A DNA stretch of 6,677 bases from an uncultured Clostridium sp. (GTDB lineage: Bacteria; Bacillota; Clostridia; TANB77; CAG-508), in NCBI GenBank assembly GCA_946545035.1, contig CAMNND010000057.1, forward strand, positions 1 through 6,677, in the 5' to 3' direction. Of the stretch, positions 1 to 4,918 are shown piece after piece; position 1 is the stretch's first letter; each line of letters begins with the position of its first letter. Below the pieces are notes generated by a model. That model searched no databases. It was not told the DNA's origin and was given only the letters and a program-made list of their open reading frames with translations. The position numbers and the translations under genes were made by a program.

Positions 1-260
1 ATTGTTTCGTAGTCAATGTGTACACCTATTATTGCATTAGCTCCTACCTGTGTTGCTCTATCCATCATTTCTTTAATAGCATCTGCTCTTGCATTTACTA
101 ATTCTTCTTCATATTCTGTTACTCTACCACCATAGATGTTTTTGAATGCTGCTGCAAAATCTCTTCCATACTCGATACCATTAATTACTTCACCGAATAT
201 TATTCCTCTATATTCTTTTATTTCTTTTCCTTTAATTTCATTAGTCGTAGTAATTATCAT
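1..260 (-). CDS. YbjQ/UPF0145 family protein (partial, C-terminus off the left edge)
   Basis: I translated the minus strand from the ATG at 260 to the window edge and obtained 86 residues with no stop. The product begins MIITTTNEIKGKEIKEYRGI and continues with GEVINGIEYGRDFAAAFKNIYGGR, an EYEEELVNARADAI stretch, and GANAIIGVHIDYET. This follows E. coli YbjQ (about 107 aa) motif by motif: TT at the start, EY.G...GE, RDF.A....I.GGR...YE.EL..AR..A, and GA.A..G..IDYE. The family (sometimes called heavy-metal-binding domain, COG0393) forms small oligomeric cytosolic proteins of unproven function. About 20 C-terminal residues are missing. The ribosome binding site AGGAGGT overlaps the TAG stop of the upstream membrane-protein gene (TAGGAGGT), so the two are probably co-transcribed and translationally coupled. 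Family assignment is strong; the biochemical role is unknown. Confidence 0.88.
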   Translation of the reverse strand, partial: MIITTTNEIKGKEIKEYRGIIFGEVINGIEYGRDFAAAFKNIYGGRVTEYEEELVNARADAIKEMMDRATQVGANAIIGVHIDYET

Positions 261-273
261 TTTAATCTACCTC

Positions 274-915
274 CTAATAACCATATTGTTTTCTTAATTC
301 TTCTGCTTTTCTTTGAGCCTCTTCTTTCATTTGGTCATAATCATAACCTCTTTTCTTTAGCTCTTCTCTTGCTTTGTCTTCATATTTATCGATTACTTCT
401 TGTCTATCCTCATCTGATCCATTTTGGAATTTCTCTGCATCTTCTTCAAGCTCTTTTTGTGTTACAGTACTACTTTCTTGTGTTGTTGTTTTATTATTAT
501 TTGTTTTTGATTCTTCATTTTTTTCTTCTGTTTTATCTTCTACTTTTTCTTCAACTTGCTCATTATTTTGTTGAATATTATTTTGTGTTTCTTTAGCATT
601 GTTGATCATTTCTTTTTGAGTTTCTTTTATTTCTTCAATAGTAGAAGATTCATCTTCTTTAAAATCTTTTTCCATTTTATTCATTGTAGAAAAAACATGT
701 ACCATTCCAAATATTGTTGTACCAAATATTAATATAAAGAAAATAGCAAATACAATTAAATAAATATTAACTGCTCTTTTAGTTCCTTTATTTTCTTTTA
801 CATATGTATTTTTTTCTTCTGTACTATTGTTTGGAATATATTTTTCATCTATTCCAACAAATGCTCCATTAGTATTCTCTTTATTAGTATAATTAATTTT
901 TTCTTCTTTTTTCAT
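274..915 (-). CDS. Single-pass membrane protein with long charged coiled-coil tail
   Basis: This 213-residue protein is of no family I recognise. Residues 1-48 are polar and Lys/Asn/Glu-rich. Residues about 49-72 form one clear transmembrane helix (NIYLIVFAIFFILIFGTTIF). The remainder is an extremely charged Glu/Lys/Gln/Asn segment: a likely coiled coil at 78-135, an Asn/Thr/Ser-rich linker at 136-152, and a second helical Glu/Lys stretch at 153-211 ending QYGY. No cleavable signal peptide is seen. The long tail probably faces outside if the N-terminus is cytoplasmic, but topology is inference. GGGAGG lies 9 bases before the ATG. The gene is first in a pair with the YbjQ-family gene, whose ribosome binding site overlaps its stop codon. 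A promoter and an operator-like dyad lie upstream at 968-1022. Low sequence complexity makes homology calls unreliable. Confidence 0.85.
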   Translation of the reverse strand: MKKEEKINYTNKENTNGAFVGIDEKYIPNNSTEEKNTYVKENKGTKRAVNIYLIVFAIFFILIFGTTIFGMVHVFSTMNKMEKDFKEDESSTIEEIKETQKEMINNAKETQNNIQQNNEQVEEKVEDKTEEKNEESKTNNNKTTTQESSTVTQKELEEDAEKFQNGSDEDRQEVIDKYEDKAREELKKRGYDYDQMKEEAQRKAEELRKQYGY

Positions 916-967
916 TTTCTTTTCCTCCCTTTTATTTCCTTTGTGTGCTTCGATTAGCTTAAAATTA

Positions 968-999
968 ATTATACGCTTTTCTCAATTTTTCTCTACCAA
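968..999 (-). promoter_or_regulatory. Candidate promoter of the membrane-protein/YbjQ pair
   Basis: On the minus strand a perfect TATAAT lies at 973-968. A weak -35 candidate, TTGGTA, lies at 999-994 with an unusually long 20-bp spacer. Transcription would start near 961, giving a leader of about 45 bases. The operator-like dyad at 1001-1022 abuts the -35, an activator-type position. The same spacing is seen at 4839-4870. Confidence 0.5.
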
Positions 1000-1000
1000 C

Positions 1001-1022
1001 TATGGTTTGCAATTTGTCAACC
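1001..1022. promoter_or_regulatory. Operator-like dyad, copy 1 of an exact 22-bp repeat
   Basis: The 22 bases here recur exactly at 4872-4893. On the minus strand the core reads GGTTGACAAATTGCAAACC, a 19-bp near-palindrome in which 7 of 9 base pairs match (GGTT..CAA.TTG..AACC). It ends 27 bp upstream of the TATAAT at 973-968, the same distance as in the second copy. The core contains TTGACA, but no -10 lies at a suitable distance from it. It does not match operators I know, such as CtsR, LexA, Fur, CodY, Rex or NrdR. Regulator unknown. Confidence 0.6.
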
Positions 1023-1030
1023 GAAATTAA

Positions 1031-1064
1031 CAAGAGCCGTAAAATGTTGATTTTACGGCTCTTG
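1031..1064. terminator. Terminator hairpin after the sirtuin operon
   Basis: There is a perfect 14-bp inverted repeat: CAAGAGCCGTAAAA at 1031-1044 and its complement at 1051-1064, with a 6-base loop. It lies about 40 bases past the stop of the S51 peptidase gene, so it most likely ends the minus-strand sirtuin operon. The minus-strand tail (TTAATTTC) is only moderately U-rich, and the plus-strand tail (TCTTTGCTTTATTTTG) is somewhat better. The hairpin also insulates the following minus-strand gene pair. Confidence 0.72.
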
Positions 1065-1103
1065 TCTTTGCTTTATTTTGCTATTTTTATTCTATTTTTC
1101 ATA

Positions 1104-1655
1104 TTATTCAAATATCTCCATCGTATTATCTGTAATTAATATAGCTTGATTATTTGTTAAAAATACTTCATCATCATTAGTTATTGGACCATTATTTGAT
1201 CCTTTTTCTTGGTGTACTTGTAACTTATTTTTAATAAAATTAAGTCCTGTTTCGTATCTACCACATCCACAAGTTGATCCAGCACTTACACCTACATATA
1301 CACCACCATTATCTAAATATTTATATAATAAATCTTTAAATCCAATTTCATCGATTCTTTCAACTAAATATTTTGAACTTCCACCACACATATAAATTGC
1401 ATCATATTTATTAATTTCATCTTCAGAAATTAACTTATGCATATCATATACAGTGATGTTATCCACTTTTATTCCACAAACTTTGGTTAAGTCCTCGATG
1501 CATGCTGGTAATACCATAATAGCATCTACTTCCACAGCAGCTGCTGTAATAAATAATACTTTTATTTCTTCCACTGGTTTATTTACTAATTCTAAAAATT
1601 TATCAGCTACTTTTTTGTTATCAAAACCAGCACTTGTTAATAATATTTTTTTCAT
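1104..1655 (-). CDS. Peptidase S51 (dipeptidase E / cyanophycinase-like) family protein, short form
   Basis: This is a 183-residue cytosolic protein. The N-terminal strand MKKILLTSAGF and the following VLFITAAA, DAIYMCGGSSKYLVERI and GGVYVGVSAGST blocks are the hallmarks of the S51 fold. Ser124 in G-V-S-A-G is the predicted nucleophile, and the GG at 91-92 precedes the usual substrate-pocket helix. His148 (QVHQEKG) is a candidate catalytic His; I could not place the partner Asp seen in E. coli PepE (Ser120, Asp135, His157). At 183 residues it is shorter than PepE (229), mostly between nucleophile and C-terminus, but it ends with a family-like LTNNQAILI strand and so looks complete. Classical members hydrolyse Asp-X dipeptides; the substrate here cannot be inferred. 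TAAAGGAG overlaps the stop of the upstream cyclophilin-like gene, and only 12 bases separate the genes. It is the last gene of the operon. Confidence 0.87.
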   Translation of the reverse strand: MKKILLTSAGFDNKKVADKFLELVNKPVEEIKVLFITAAAVEVDAIMVLPACIEDLTKVCGIKVDNITVYDMHKLISEDEINKYDAIYMCGGSSKYLVERIDEIGFKDLLYKYLDNGGVYVGVSAGSTCGCGRYETGLNFIKNKLQVHQEKGSNNGPITNDDEVFLTNNQAILITDNTMEIFE

Positions 1656-1667
1656 TTTATTTCTCCT

Positions 1668-2222
1668 TTAATTAATACTAAATGTTAAAGTAACATTTCC
1701 ATTTCCTAATATACTTTTTAATTCATTTTTGTCTTTATTAATTATTTTTCCAATTCTAGTATAGCTCCATGAATTAGAATCATAAAATACAGATATTTGA
1801 TTTCCATTATATAAAACAATATCTCCTGGCTCTGTATTTATTGTTTTATCTTCCCTTGTTAAACTAAAACCAAGATTACCTACTTTTTCAAATCCTCCAT
1901 ATTCTTTTGCATCAATTGTTATATCATTTTCTTTTAATTTTTCTATTAACTCTTTTGTAGCTTCATTATTTTCAAGTTTAACTACCAATTCATTATTATT
2001 TACTTTTAATTTAATCTCACTTATATTAGTTTCATTTATGTTATTTTCAATCATATTATTTTCCTCTTGATTAATATTATTTATTATTACATTTTCTGTA
2101 TTTTTATTTTCTAAGCATTCTGTTTTATTATTTTCAAGTAATACTTTATTTTTCATTAAAATAAAAATAATTCCAAATAAAATAATTAATGTTATTAAAA
2201 TAATAATTATTTTTTTATTCAT
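1668..2222 (-). CDS. Membrane-anchored cyclophilin-like domain protein
   Basis: This is a 184-residue protein. Residues 4-23 are an unbroken hydrophobic helix (IIIILITLIILFGIIFIL) with no signal-peptidase site, so it probably anchors the protein with its C-terminus outside. An Asn/Glu-rich linker follows to about residue 67. Residues about 68-183 match the bacterial cyclophilin-like fold (TM1367/COG2164-like): an IKLKVNNNELVVKLENNEATKELIEKL opening, GFSLT in the middle, PGDIVLYNGNQISVFYDSNSWSYTRIGKI, and the closing LGNGNVTLTF strand. These proteins share the cyclophilin barrel but generally lack known prolyl-isomerase activity, so no enzymatic role is claimed. AGGAG lies 6 bases before the ATG. 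The gene sits 15 bases after the sirtuin gene and overlaps the S51 gene's ribosome binding site with its stop, which makes it the middle gene of a three-gene operon. Confidence 0.82.
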   Translation of the reverse strand: MNKKIIIILITLIILFGIIFILMKNKVLLENNKTECLENKNTENVIINNINQEENNMIENNINETNISEIKLKVNNNELVVKLENNEATKELIEKLKENDITIDAKEYGGFEKVGNLGFSLTREDKTINTEPGDIVLYNGNQISVFYDSNSWSYTRIGKIINKDKNELKSILGNGNVTLTFSIN

Positions 2223-2237
2223 ATGGCTCTCCTATTT

Positions 2238-2954
2238 TTATATATTATTAAATACCTTTCCTAAAGAATCATTAATTACTAAATTAGCTCTTCTATCAAA
2301 GTTTGTTTCATCTCTATTTATTAAAACTAATTTATTCCCTCTATAATAATTAATTAAACCACTCGCTGGATATACTGTTAATGAGGTTCCTCCTATAATT
2401 AGCATATCTGCATTTGCAATTGCGGTAATTGCATTTTCAACCGTCTCATCATCTAATCCTTCTTCATATAAAACAACATCTGGTTTTATAATTCCACCAC
2501 ATTCACATTTTGGAATTTCTTTGCTATTAAATACATATTCTGCATCATAGAATTTCTTACAACTCATGCAATAATTTCTTAATACACTACCATGTAATTC
2601 ATACACATTTTTAGATCCTGCTTTTTGATGTAATCCATCAATATTTTGCGTAACAACAGCTTTTAATTTTCCTTGCTTCTCAAGTTCAGCAAGTTTTATA
2701 TGGGTAATATTTGGTTCATATTTTAGAGAATTCATTTTATCTTTATAAAATCTATAAAATTCTTTTGTATTATTCATAAAGAAAAAATGACTTAATATCT
2801 CTTCAGGAGGATAGTCATATTTCATATTATAAAGACCATCTTTGCTTCTAAAATCTGGTATTCCACTTTCTGTAGAAACTCCAGCTCCACCAAAAAATAC
2901 AATATTACTACTTTCATTAATCCAATCTTTTAGCTTTTGTATTTTTTCATCCAT
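2238..2954 (-). CDS. cobB: NAD-dependent protein deacylase, sirtuin (SIR2/CobB) family
   Basis: This 238-residue cytosolic enzyme removes acyl groups from lysines, consuming NAD+ and releasing nicotinamide and O-acyl-ADP-ribose. Seen from the ATG at 2954: the NAD-binding GGAGVSTESGIPDFRS at 22-37, TQNIDGLH at 102-109, the catalytic His121 in ELHGS, GIIKPDVVLYEEGLD at 154-168, GGTSLTVYPASGL at 188-200, and NRDETNFD at 213-220. Zinc ligands are Cys129, Cys132, Cys150 and Cys152; the second pair is Cys-x-Cys, one residue tighter than the usual Cys-x2-Cys. I chose the ATG at 2954, not the in-frame GTG at 2963, because that GTG lies inside the ribosome binding site (GGAGGTG) and the ATG follows with 8-base spacing. 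It is the first gene of an operon with the cyclophilin-like and S51 genes. Length is normal for the family. Confidence 0.95.
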   Translation of the reverse strand: MDEKIQKLKDWINESSNIVFFGGAGVSTESGIPDFRSKDGLYNMKYDYPPEEILSHFFFMNNTKEFYRFYKDKMNSLKYEPNITHIKLAELEKQGKLKAVVTQNIDGLHQKAGSKNVYELHGSVLRNYCMSCKKFYDAEYVFNSKEIPKCECGGIIKPDVVLYEEGLDDETVENAITAIANADMLIIGGTSLTVYPASGLINYYRGNKLVLINRDETNFDRRANLVINDSLGKVFNNI

Positions 2955-2961
2955 ATAAACC

Positions 2962-2967
2962 ACCTCC
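2962..2967 (-). promoter_or_regulatory. Ribosome binding site that decides the sirtuin start
   Basis: GGAGGT at 2967-2962 (minus strand) is followed after 7 bases by the ATG at 2954. The in-frame GTG at 2963-2961 overlaps this site and so cannot be the start, although it gives a longer frame. Confidence 0.8.
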
Positions 2968-2976
2968 GCCTACTTG

Positions 2977-3005
2977 ATTATATTTCAAATATTGTTAATA
3001 CACAA
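2977..3005 (-). promoter_or_regulatory. Candidate promoter of the sirtuin operon
   Basis: On the minus strand TATAAT lies at 2982-2977, and TTGTGT (a weak -35, 3 of 6) at 3005-3000, with a 17-bp spacer. The start would be near 2970, leaving a short leader of about 15 bases before the ATG at 2954. The -35 overlaps the base of the terminator hairpin at 3003-3039. Confidence 0.5.
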
Positions 3006-3039
3006 TAAAAACTCCAAGGTAACCTTGGAGTTTTTATTG
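3003..3039. terminator. Bidirectional terminator, perfect 37-bp palindrome
   Basis: The 18-base arms at 3003-3020 and 3022-3039 are exactly complementary around one central base. The GC-rich part is ACTCCAAGG/CCTTGGAGT, flanked by A5 and T5 runs, so it can terminate in both directions. No plus-strand gene lies upstream, and the gene immediately upstream on the minus strand already has its own terminator at 3141-3176. This one may be the original terminator of the phosphoribosyltransferase gene at 4385-4777. Confidence 0.82.
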
Positions 3040-3140
3040 ATGTTTATTTTTTTATTTATATTTATTTTATAGATATATTTTTGTTAGTATTTATTTTATT
3101 AATAATTCTCTATATAATGTTGTGAAAATTAAAATACAAA

Positions 3141-3176
3141 CGAGGCGTCTTCTGCTTTTACACAGAAAACGCCTCG
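3141..3176 (-). terminator. Terminator of the phosphofructokinase-like gene
   Basis: The 14-base arms lie at 3141-3154 and 3163-3176 with an 8-base loop. The single imperfect position (3149/3168) is a G-U wobble in minus-strand RNA but a C-A mismatch in plus-strand RNA, which supports minus-strand function. The minus-strand tail is U-rich (TTTGTATTTTAATTTT). It starts 10 bases after the stop codon. Confidence 0.88.
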
Positions 3177-3185
3177 CCTGCTCCA

Positions 3186-4283
3186 TTAAGGATAATATTT
3201 TTTGAGGCACTCATCCAGGCTCGGTGCAAGTTTCGGATGTAATCCTTTTCTGGGGTTCCGCTCTGCAAAATAATGCGGCCCTTCGCAGTACATATCGAAG
3301 TTTTCAGGGTTAACCACGATTGTGTATGATTTCTTGCTCTTCATGTTCTTTCTGATAATATCCATCGAGCGATCTATCATTACATCAATATCGTGGCGAT
3401 CTGCATCTGTTGTAAGCCCATTCATCTGGCTTTCGTGAGCAACTATACTTACTCTGGTTTTTACCTGAGTGTATTTTTCGATGTTTTTTCCCTTCTTTGG
3501 GAATTTTGCACCTTCGCTCACAAGAATCAACTTCGGTTTGCTATACATCTCGTAATCTGACTCACCTATGTACTTGGGTACGAGTCTTCCTCCGCCATCT
3601 TTTCGCCAATCACATCCTGTAGGAATGGCGATTATGTCTATCTCGTCCTTTGTGAAATCTCCAATTCTATCCATTTTATCCAGTTTGTCCAAAACATTCG
3701 CGAGAATATCGTTTCTGTTTCGTCCCTGCAGAATTACTGTAAGTGCCGGAAATTTATTGCCATCCAGAGTCCTGAGGCTCGTAGATACACAATCTTTAAT
3801 TCTCTCCAGGCTTACACGTACAGCTGCATTGATTCCAAATGAATATCCGCCTTCTATACCATCGATTGTCATCGGCATAGTGAAGACGAAATGGATTCCT
3901 GCTTTCTCGAAACTGTCAACGATCTCGCTCATCTGCCTTGCAGAGCCGTCTCCCCCTGCGAGGAATATCCACTTGATTTTACGGCTCTTGCATATCTTGA
4001 TTGCATTCTTCATAAGCTCAGGCTTTTTTGAATCTGCGAGATTGGTTTCTCTTGCTGTGCCGAAGAATCCGCCACTTGATTTCTGTGCCTGTTCATATAA
4101 CGAATCTGACCATTCTTTTACGAATTCGCTATATACTAAACACCGGAATGAATAGAATCCAACATACACTTTGTTAAAAAGTGCCTGTCGTTTAAGATTC
4201 TGCGCAAACTCAGCAATATAATACCCTGCCGAGTCACACAGGCCCCCGCCATAGAAAACGAGAGCATTTGAGTTTACTTTCAT
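3186..4283 (-). CDS. Divergent 6-phosphofructokinase family protein
   Basis: This is a 365-residue cytosolic protein. Family landmarks in order: a Gly-rich loop FYGGGLCDSAG at 10-20; VGFYSF at 41-46; GGFFGTARETN at 71-81; the nucleotide-site GGDGS at 110-114; MTIDGIEGGYSFGINAA at 138-154; QGRNRND at 186-192; IIAIP at 217-221; SEGA at 256-259; and RVSIVAHESQMNG at 277-289. The family phosphorylates fructose 6-phosphate with ATP or pyrophosphate. GGDGS is the ATP-type form. The catalytic Asp of TIDND is kept (Asp141), but the second Asp is replaced by Ile143, and the residue before Thr, normally Gly (ATP) or Lys (PPi), is Met138. MGR is QGR and the QRGG region is altered, so substrate and activity are uncertain. 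GC is near 45-48% by sampling, far above most neighbours. It is transcribed alone, with a perfect promoter and its own terminator. AAGGGGG precedes the ATG by 9 bases. Confidence 0.82.
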   Translation of the reverse strand: MKVNSNALVFYGGGLCDSAGYYIAEFAQNLKRQALFNKVYVGFYSFRCLVYSEFVKEWSDSLYEQAQKSSGGFFGTARETNLADSKKPELMKNAIKICKSRKIKWIFLAGGDGSARQMSEIVDSFEKAGIHFVFTMPMTIDGIEGGYSFGINAAVRVSLERIKDCVSTSLRTLDGNKFPALTVILQGRNRNDILANVLDKLDKMDRIGDFTKDEIDIIAIPTGCDWRKDGGGRLVPKYIGESDYEMYSKPKLILVSEGAKFPKKGKNIEKYTQVKTRVSIVAHESQMNGLTTDADRHDIDVMIDRSMDIIRKNMKSKKSYTIVVNPENFDMYCEGPHYFAERNPRKGLHPKLAPSLDECLKKYYP

Positions 4284-4328
4284 TGAAAGTTACCCCCTTG
4301 TAAAAATTTAATAGCTTGCGCTGGCCGT

Positions 4329-4357
4329 ATTATATACCGTTTTGGGGATTCTGTCAA
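4329..4357 (-). promoter_or_regulatory. Perfect consensus promoter of the phosphofructokinase-like gene
   Basis: On the minus strand TTGACA lies at 4357-4352 and TATAAT at 4334-4329, with the optimal 17-bp spacer. The start would be near 4322, giving a leader of about 39 bases. It lies only 28 bases past the stop of the phosphoribosyltransferase gene. Confidence 0.88.
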
Positions 4358-4384
4358 TTTTAGAGAATAATACATTCGCCCATT

Positions 4385-4777
4385 TTATTTATTTCTGGTA
4401 TCTTCTTCCCATGGGAAAATAATCCATTTATCATTTTTCTCTTTCCACCATATTTCAGGCTCTACTTTAGCATTTCTATTGTAATACATTGTTGCAATTG
4501 TGTAACCTTTTTGTCTCCACGCTAAAGCAGTATCTCCACTATCACATATCTCATCTACACATAAACATCCAACTTGTGGTGCTCCTAAATATGGTAAATT
4601 ATATCTGTTAGATAATATTGCTGCAATTGTAACTCCACCTCTTGCTGGTCCATATACTCCTGTAAAATTTTCAAAGTTTACTTGTGTTGCTAAAAAATCT
4701 ATATACTCTTCTAAGTCATTCCATTTAACATATTCTTTAACAACTGTCATTTCATTTTCATCTCTTAAATTATTCAT
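4385..4777 (-). CDS. Phosphoribosyltransferase-domain protein
   Basis: This is a 130-residue cytosolic protein. Residues 39-48 (TGVYGPARGG) match the pyrophosphate loop of type I phosphoribosyltransferases. Residues 71-83 (CLCVDEICDSGDT) match the PRPP-binding signature, normally of the form VDDI-x-D-T/S-G-x-T. The helix before them (LEEYIDFLATQV) and the AILSNRYNLPYLG segment fit the family. It is shorter than typical hypoxanthine or xanthine enzymes (150-190 aa), with a reduced hood and an unusually Trp-rich end (IWWKEKNDKWIIFPWEED). The closing WIIFPWE motif is common in COG2236-like members. It probably binds a 5-phosphoribosyl compound, but the base substrate cannot be read from the sequence. 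AAGGAG lies 9 bases before the ATG. No terminator follows before the next promoter. An operator-like dyad lies about 95 bases upstream of the start. Confidence 0.85.
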   Translation of the reverse strand: MNNLRDENEMTVVKEYVKWNDLEEYIDFLATQVNFENFTGVYGPARGGVTIAAILSNRYNLPYLGAPQVGCLCVDEICDSGDTALAWRQKGYTIATMYYNRNAKVEPEIWWKEKNDKWIIFPWEEDTRNK

Positions 4778-4838
4778 ATTTATTTTCTCCTTTTTTAATG
4801 TTATTTTATCACAACTTGTCCACTTTCGGTTTATAACT

Positions 4839-4870
4839 TTTATATTTATTATTTTAACTTTTCATGTAAA
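4839..4870 (-). promoter_or_regulatory. Candidate promoter of the phosphoribosyltransferase gene
   Basis: On the minus strand TATAAA lies at 4844-4839 and TTTACA (4 of 6 or better) at 4870-4865, with a 20-bp spacer. This spacing, and the position next to the dyad at 4872-4893, are the same as at 968-1022. The predicted start near 4832 gives a leader of about 54 bases. Confidence 0.45.
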
Positions 4871-4872
4871 GT
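4857..4872. repeat. Second dyad next to the operator-like motif
   Basis: The 16 bases ACTTTTCATGTAAAGT form a near-palindrome (only the two symmetric positions flanking CATG fail). It overlaps the candidate -35 of the phosphoribosyltransferase promoter. No counterpart exists at the other copy of the 22-bp motif, so it may be chance in AT-rich DNA or a separate repressor site. Confidence 0.35.
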
Positions 4873-4893
4873 ATGGTTTGCAATTTGTCAACC
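4872..4893. promoter_or_regulatory. Operator-like dyad, copy 2 of the exact 22-bp repeat
   Basis: This is identical over 22 bases to 1001-1022 and in the same orientation relative to the minus-strand gene it precedes. It ends 27 bp upstream of the TATAAA at 4844-4839. It also lies in the divergent region 48 bp upstream of the plus-strand -10 at 4941-4946, so it could act on both sides. An extra half-site GGTT follows at 4897-4900, making CAACC-AA-GGTTG. Confidence 0.6.
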
Positions 4894-4918
4894 AAGGTTG
4901 GAATAACTGCCAAATGTA

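Noticed and set aside
369..596. Plus-strand frames at 369-596 and 374-574 coding Leu/Ser/Phe-rich peptides
   Set aside because: They are the reverse complement of the Glu/Lys/Asn-rich membrane protein gene at 274-915; there is no ribosome binding site, and the composition is an artefact of the opposite strand.
1015..1022. TTGACA within the 22-bp motif read as a -35 box
   Set aside because: The clear -10 is 41 bp away at copy 1, and the hexamers 16-18 bp downstream in both copies are poor (for example GGTAGA, TACATG). The motif fits an operator better.
1453..1671. A 72-residue plus-strand frame opposite the S51 peptidase gene
   Set aside because: There is no ribosome binding site, and it lies wholly antisense to conserved S51 motifs and runs into the intergenic junction of the operon.
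2238..2954. The sirtuin as part of an anti-phage defence system (ThsA/DSR/pAgo-SIR2 type)
   Set aside because: It is a stand-alone, zinc-containing 238-residue deacylase with the catalytic His, not a SIR2 effector fused to other domains. No nuclease, STAND or Argonaute partner is present.
2955..2963. GTG at 2963 as the sirtuin start (adds three residues)
   Set aside because: The GTG is part of the GGAGGTG ribosome binding site itself, so the ATG at 2954 is the workable start.
3040..3140. AT-rich 100-base gap between two terminators, considered as a small RNA or short gene
   Set aside because: There is no open frame with a ribosome binding site, no convincing hairpin, and no promoter clearly placed for it.
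3568..4155. A 195-residue plus-strand frame inside the phosphofructokinase-like gene
   Set aside because: The opposite frame has all the family motifs, a promoter, a ribosome binding site and a terminator; this one has none and is a shadow of a GC-rich gene.
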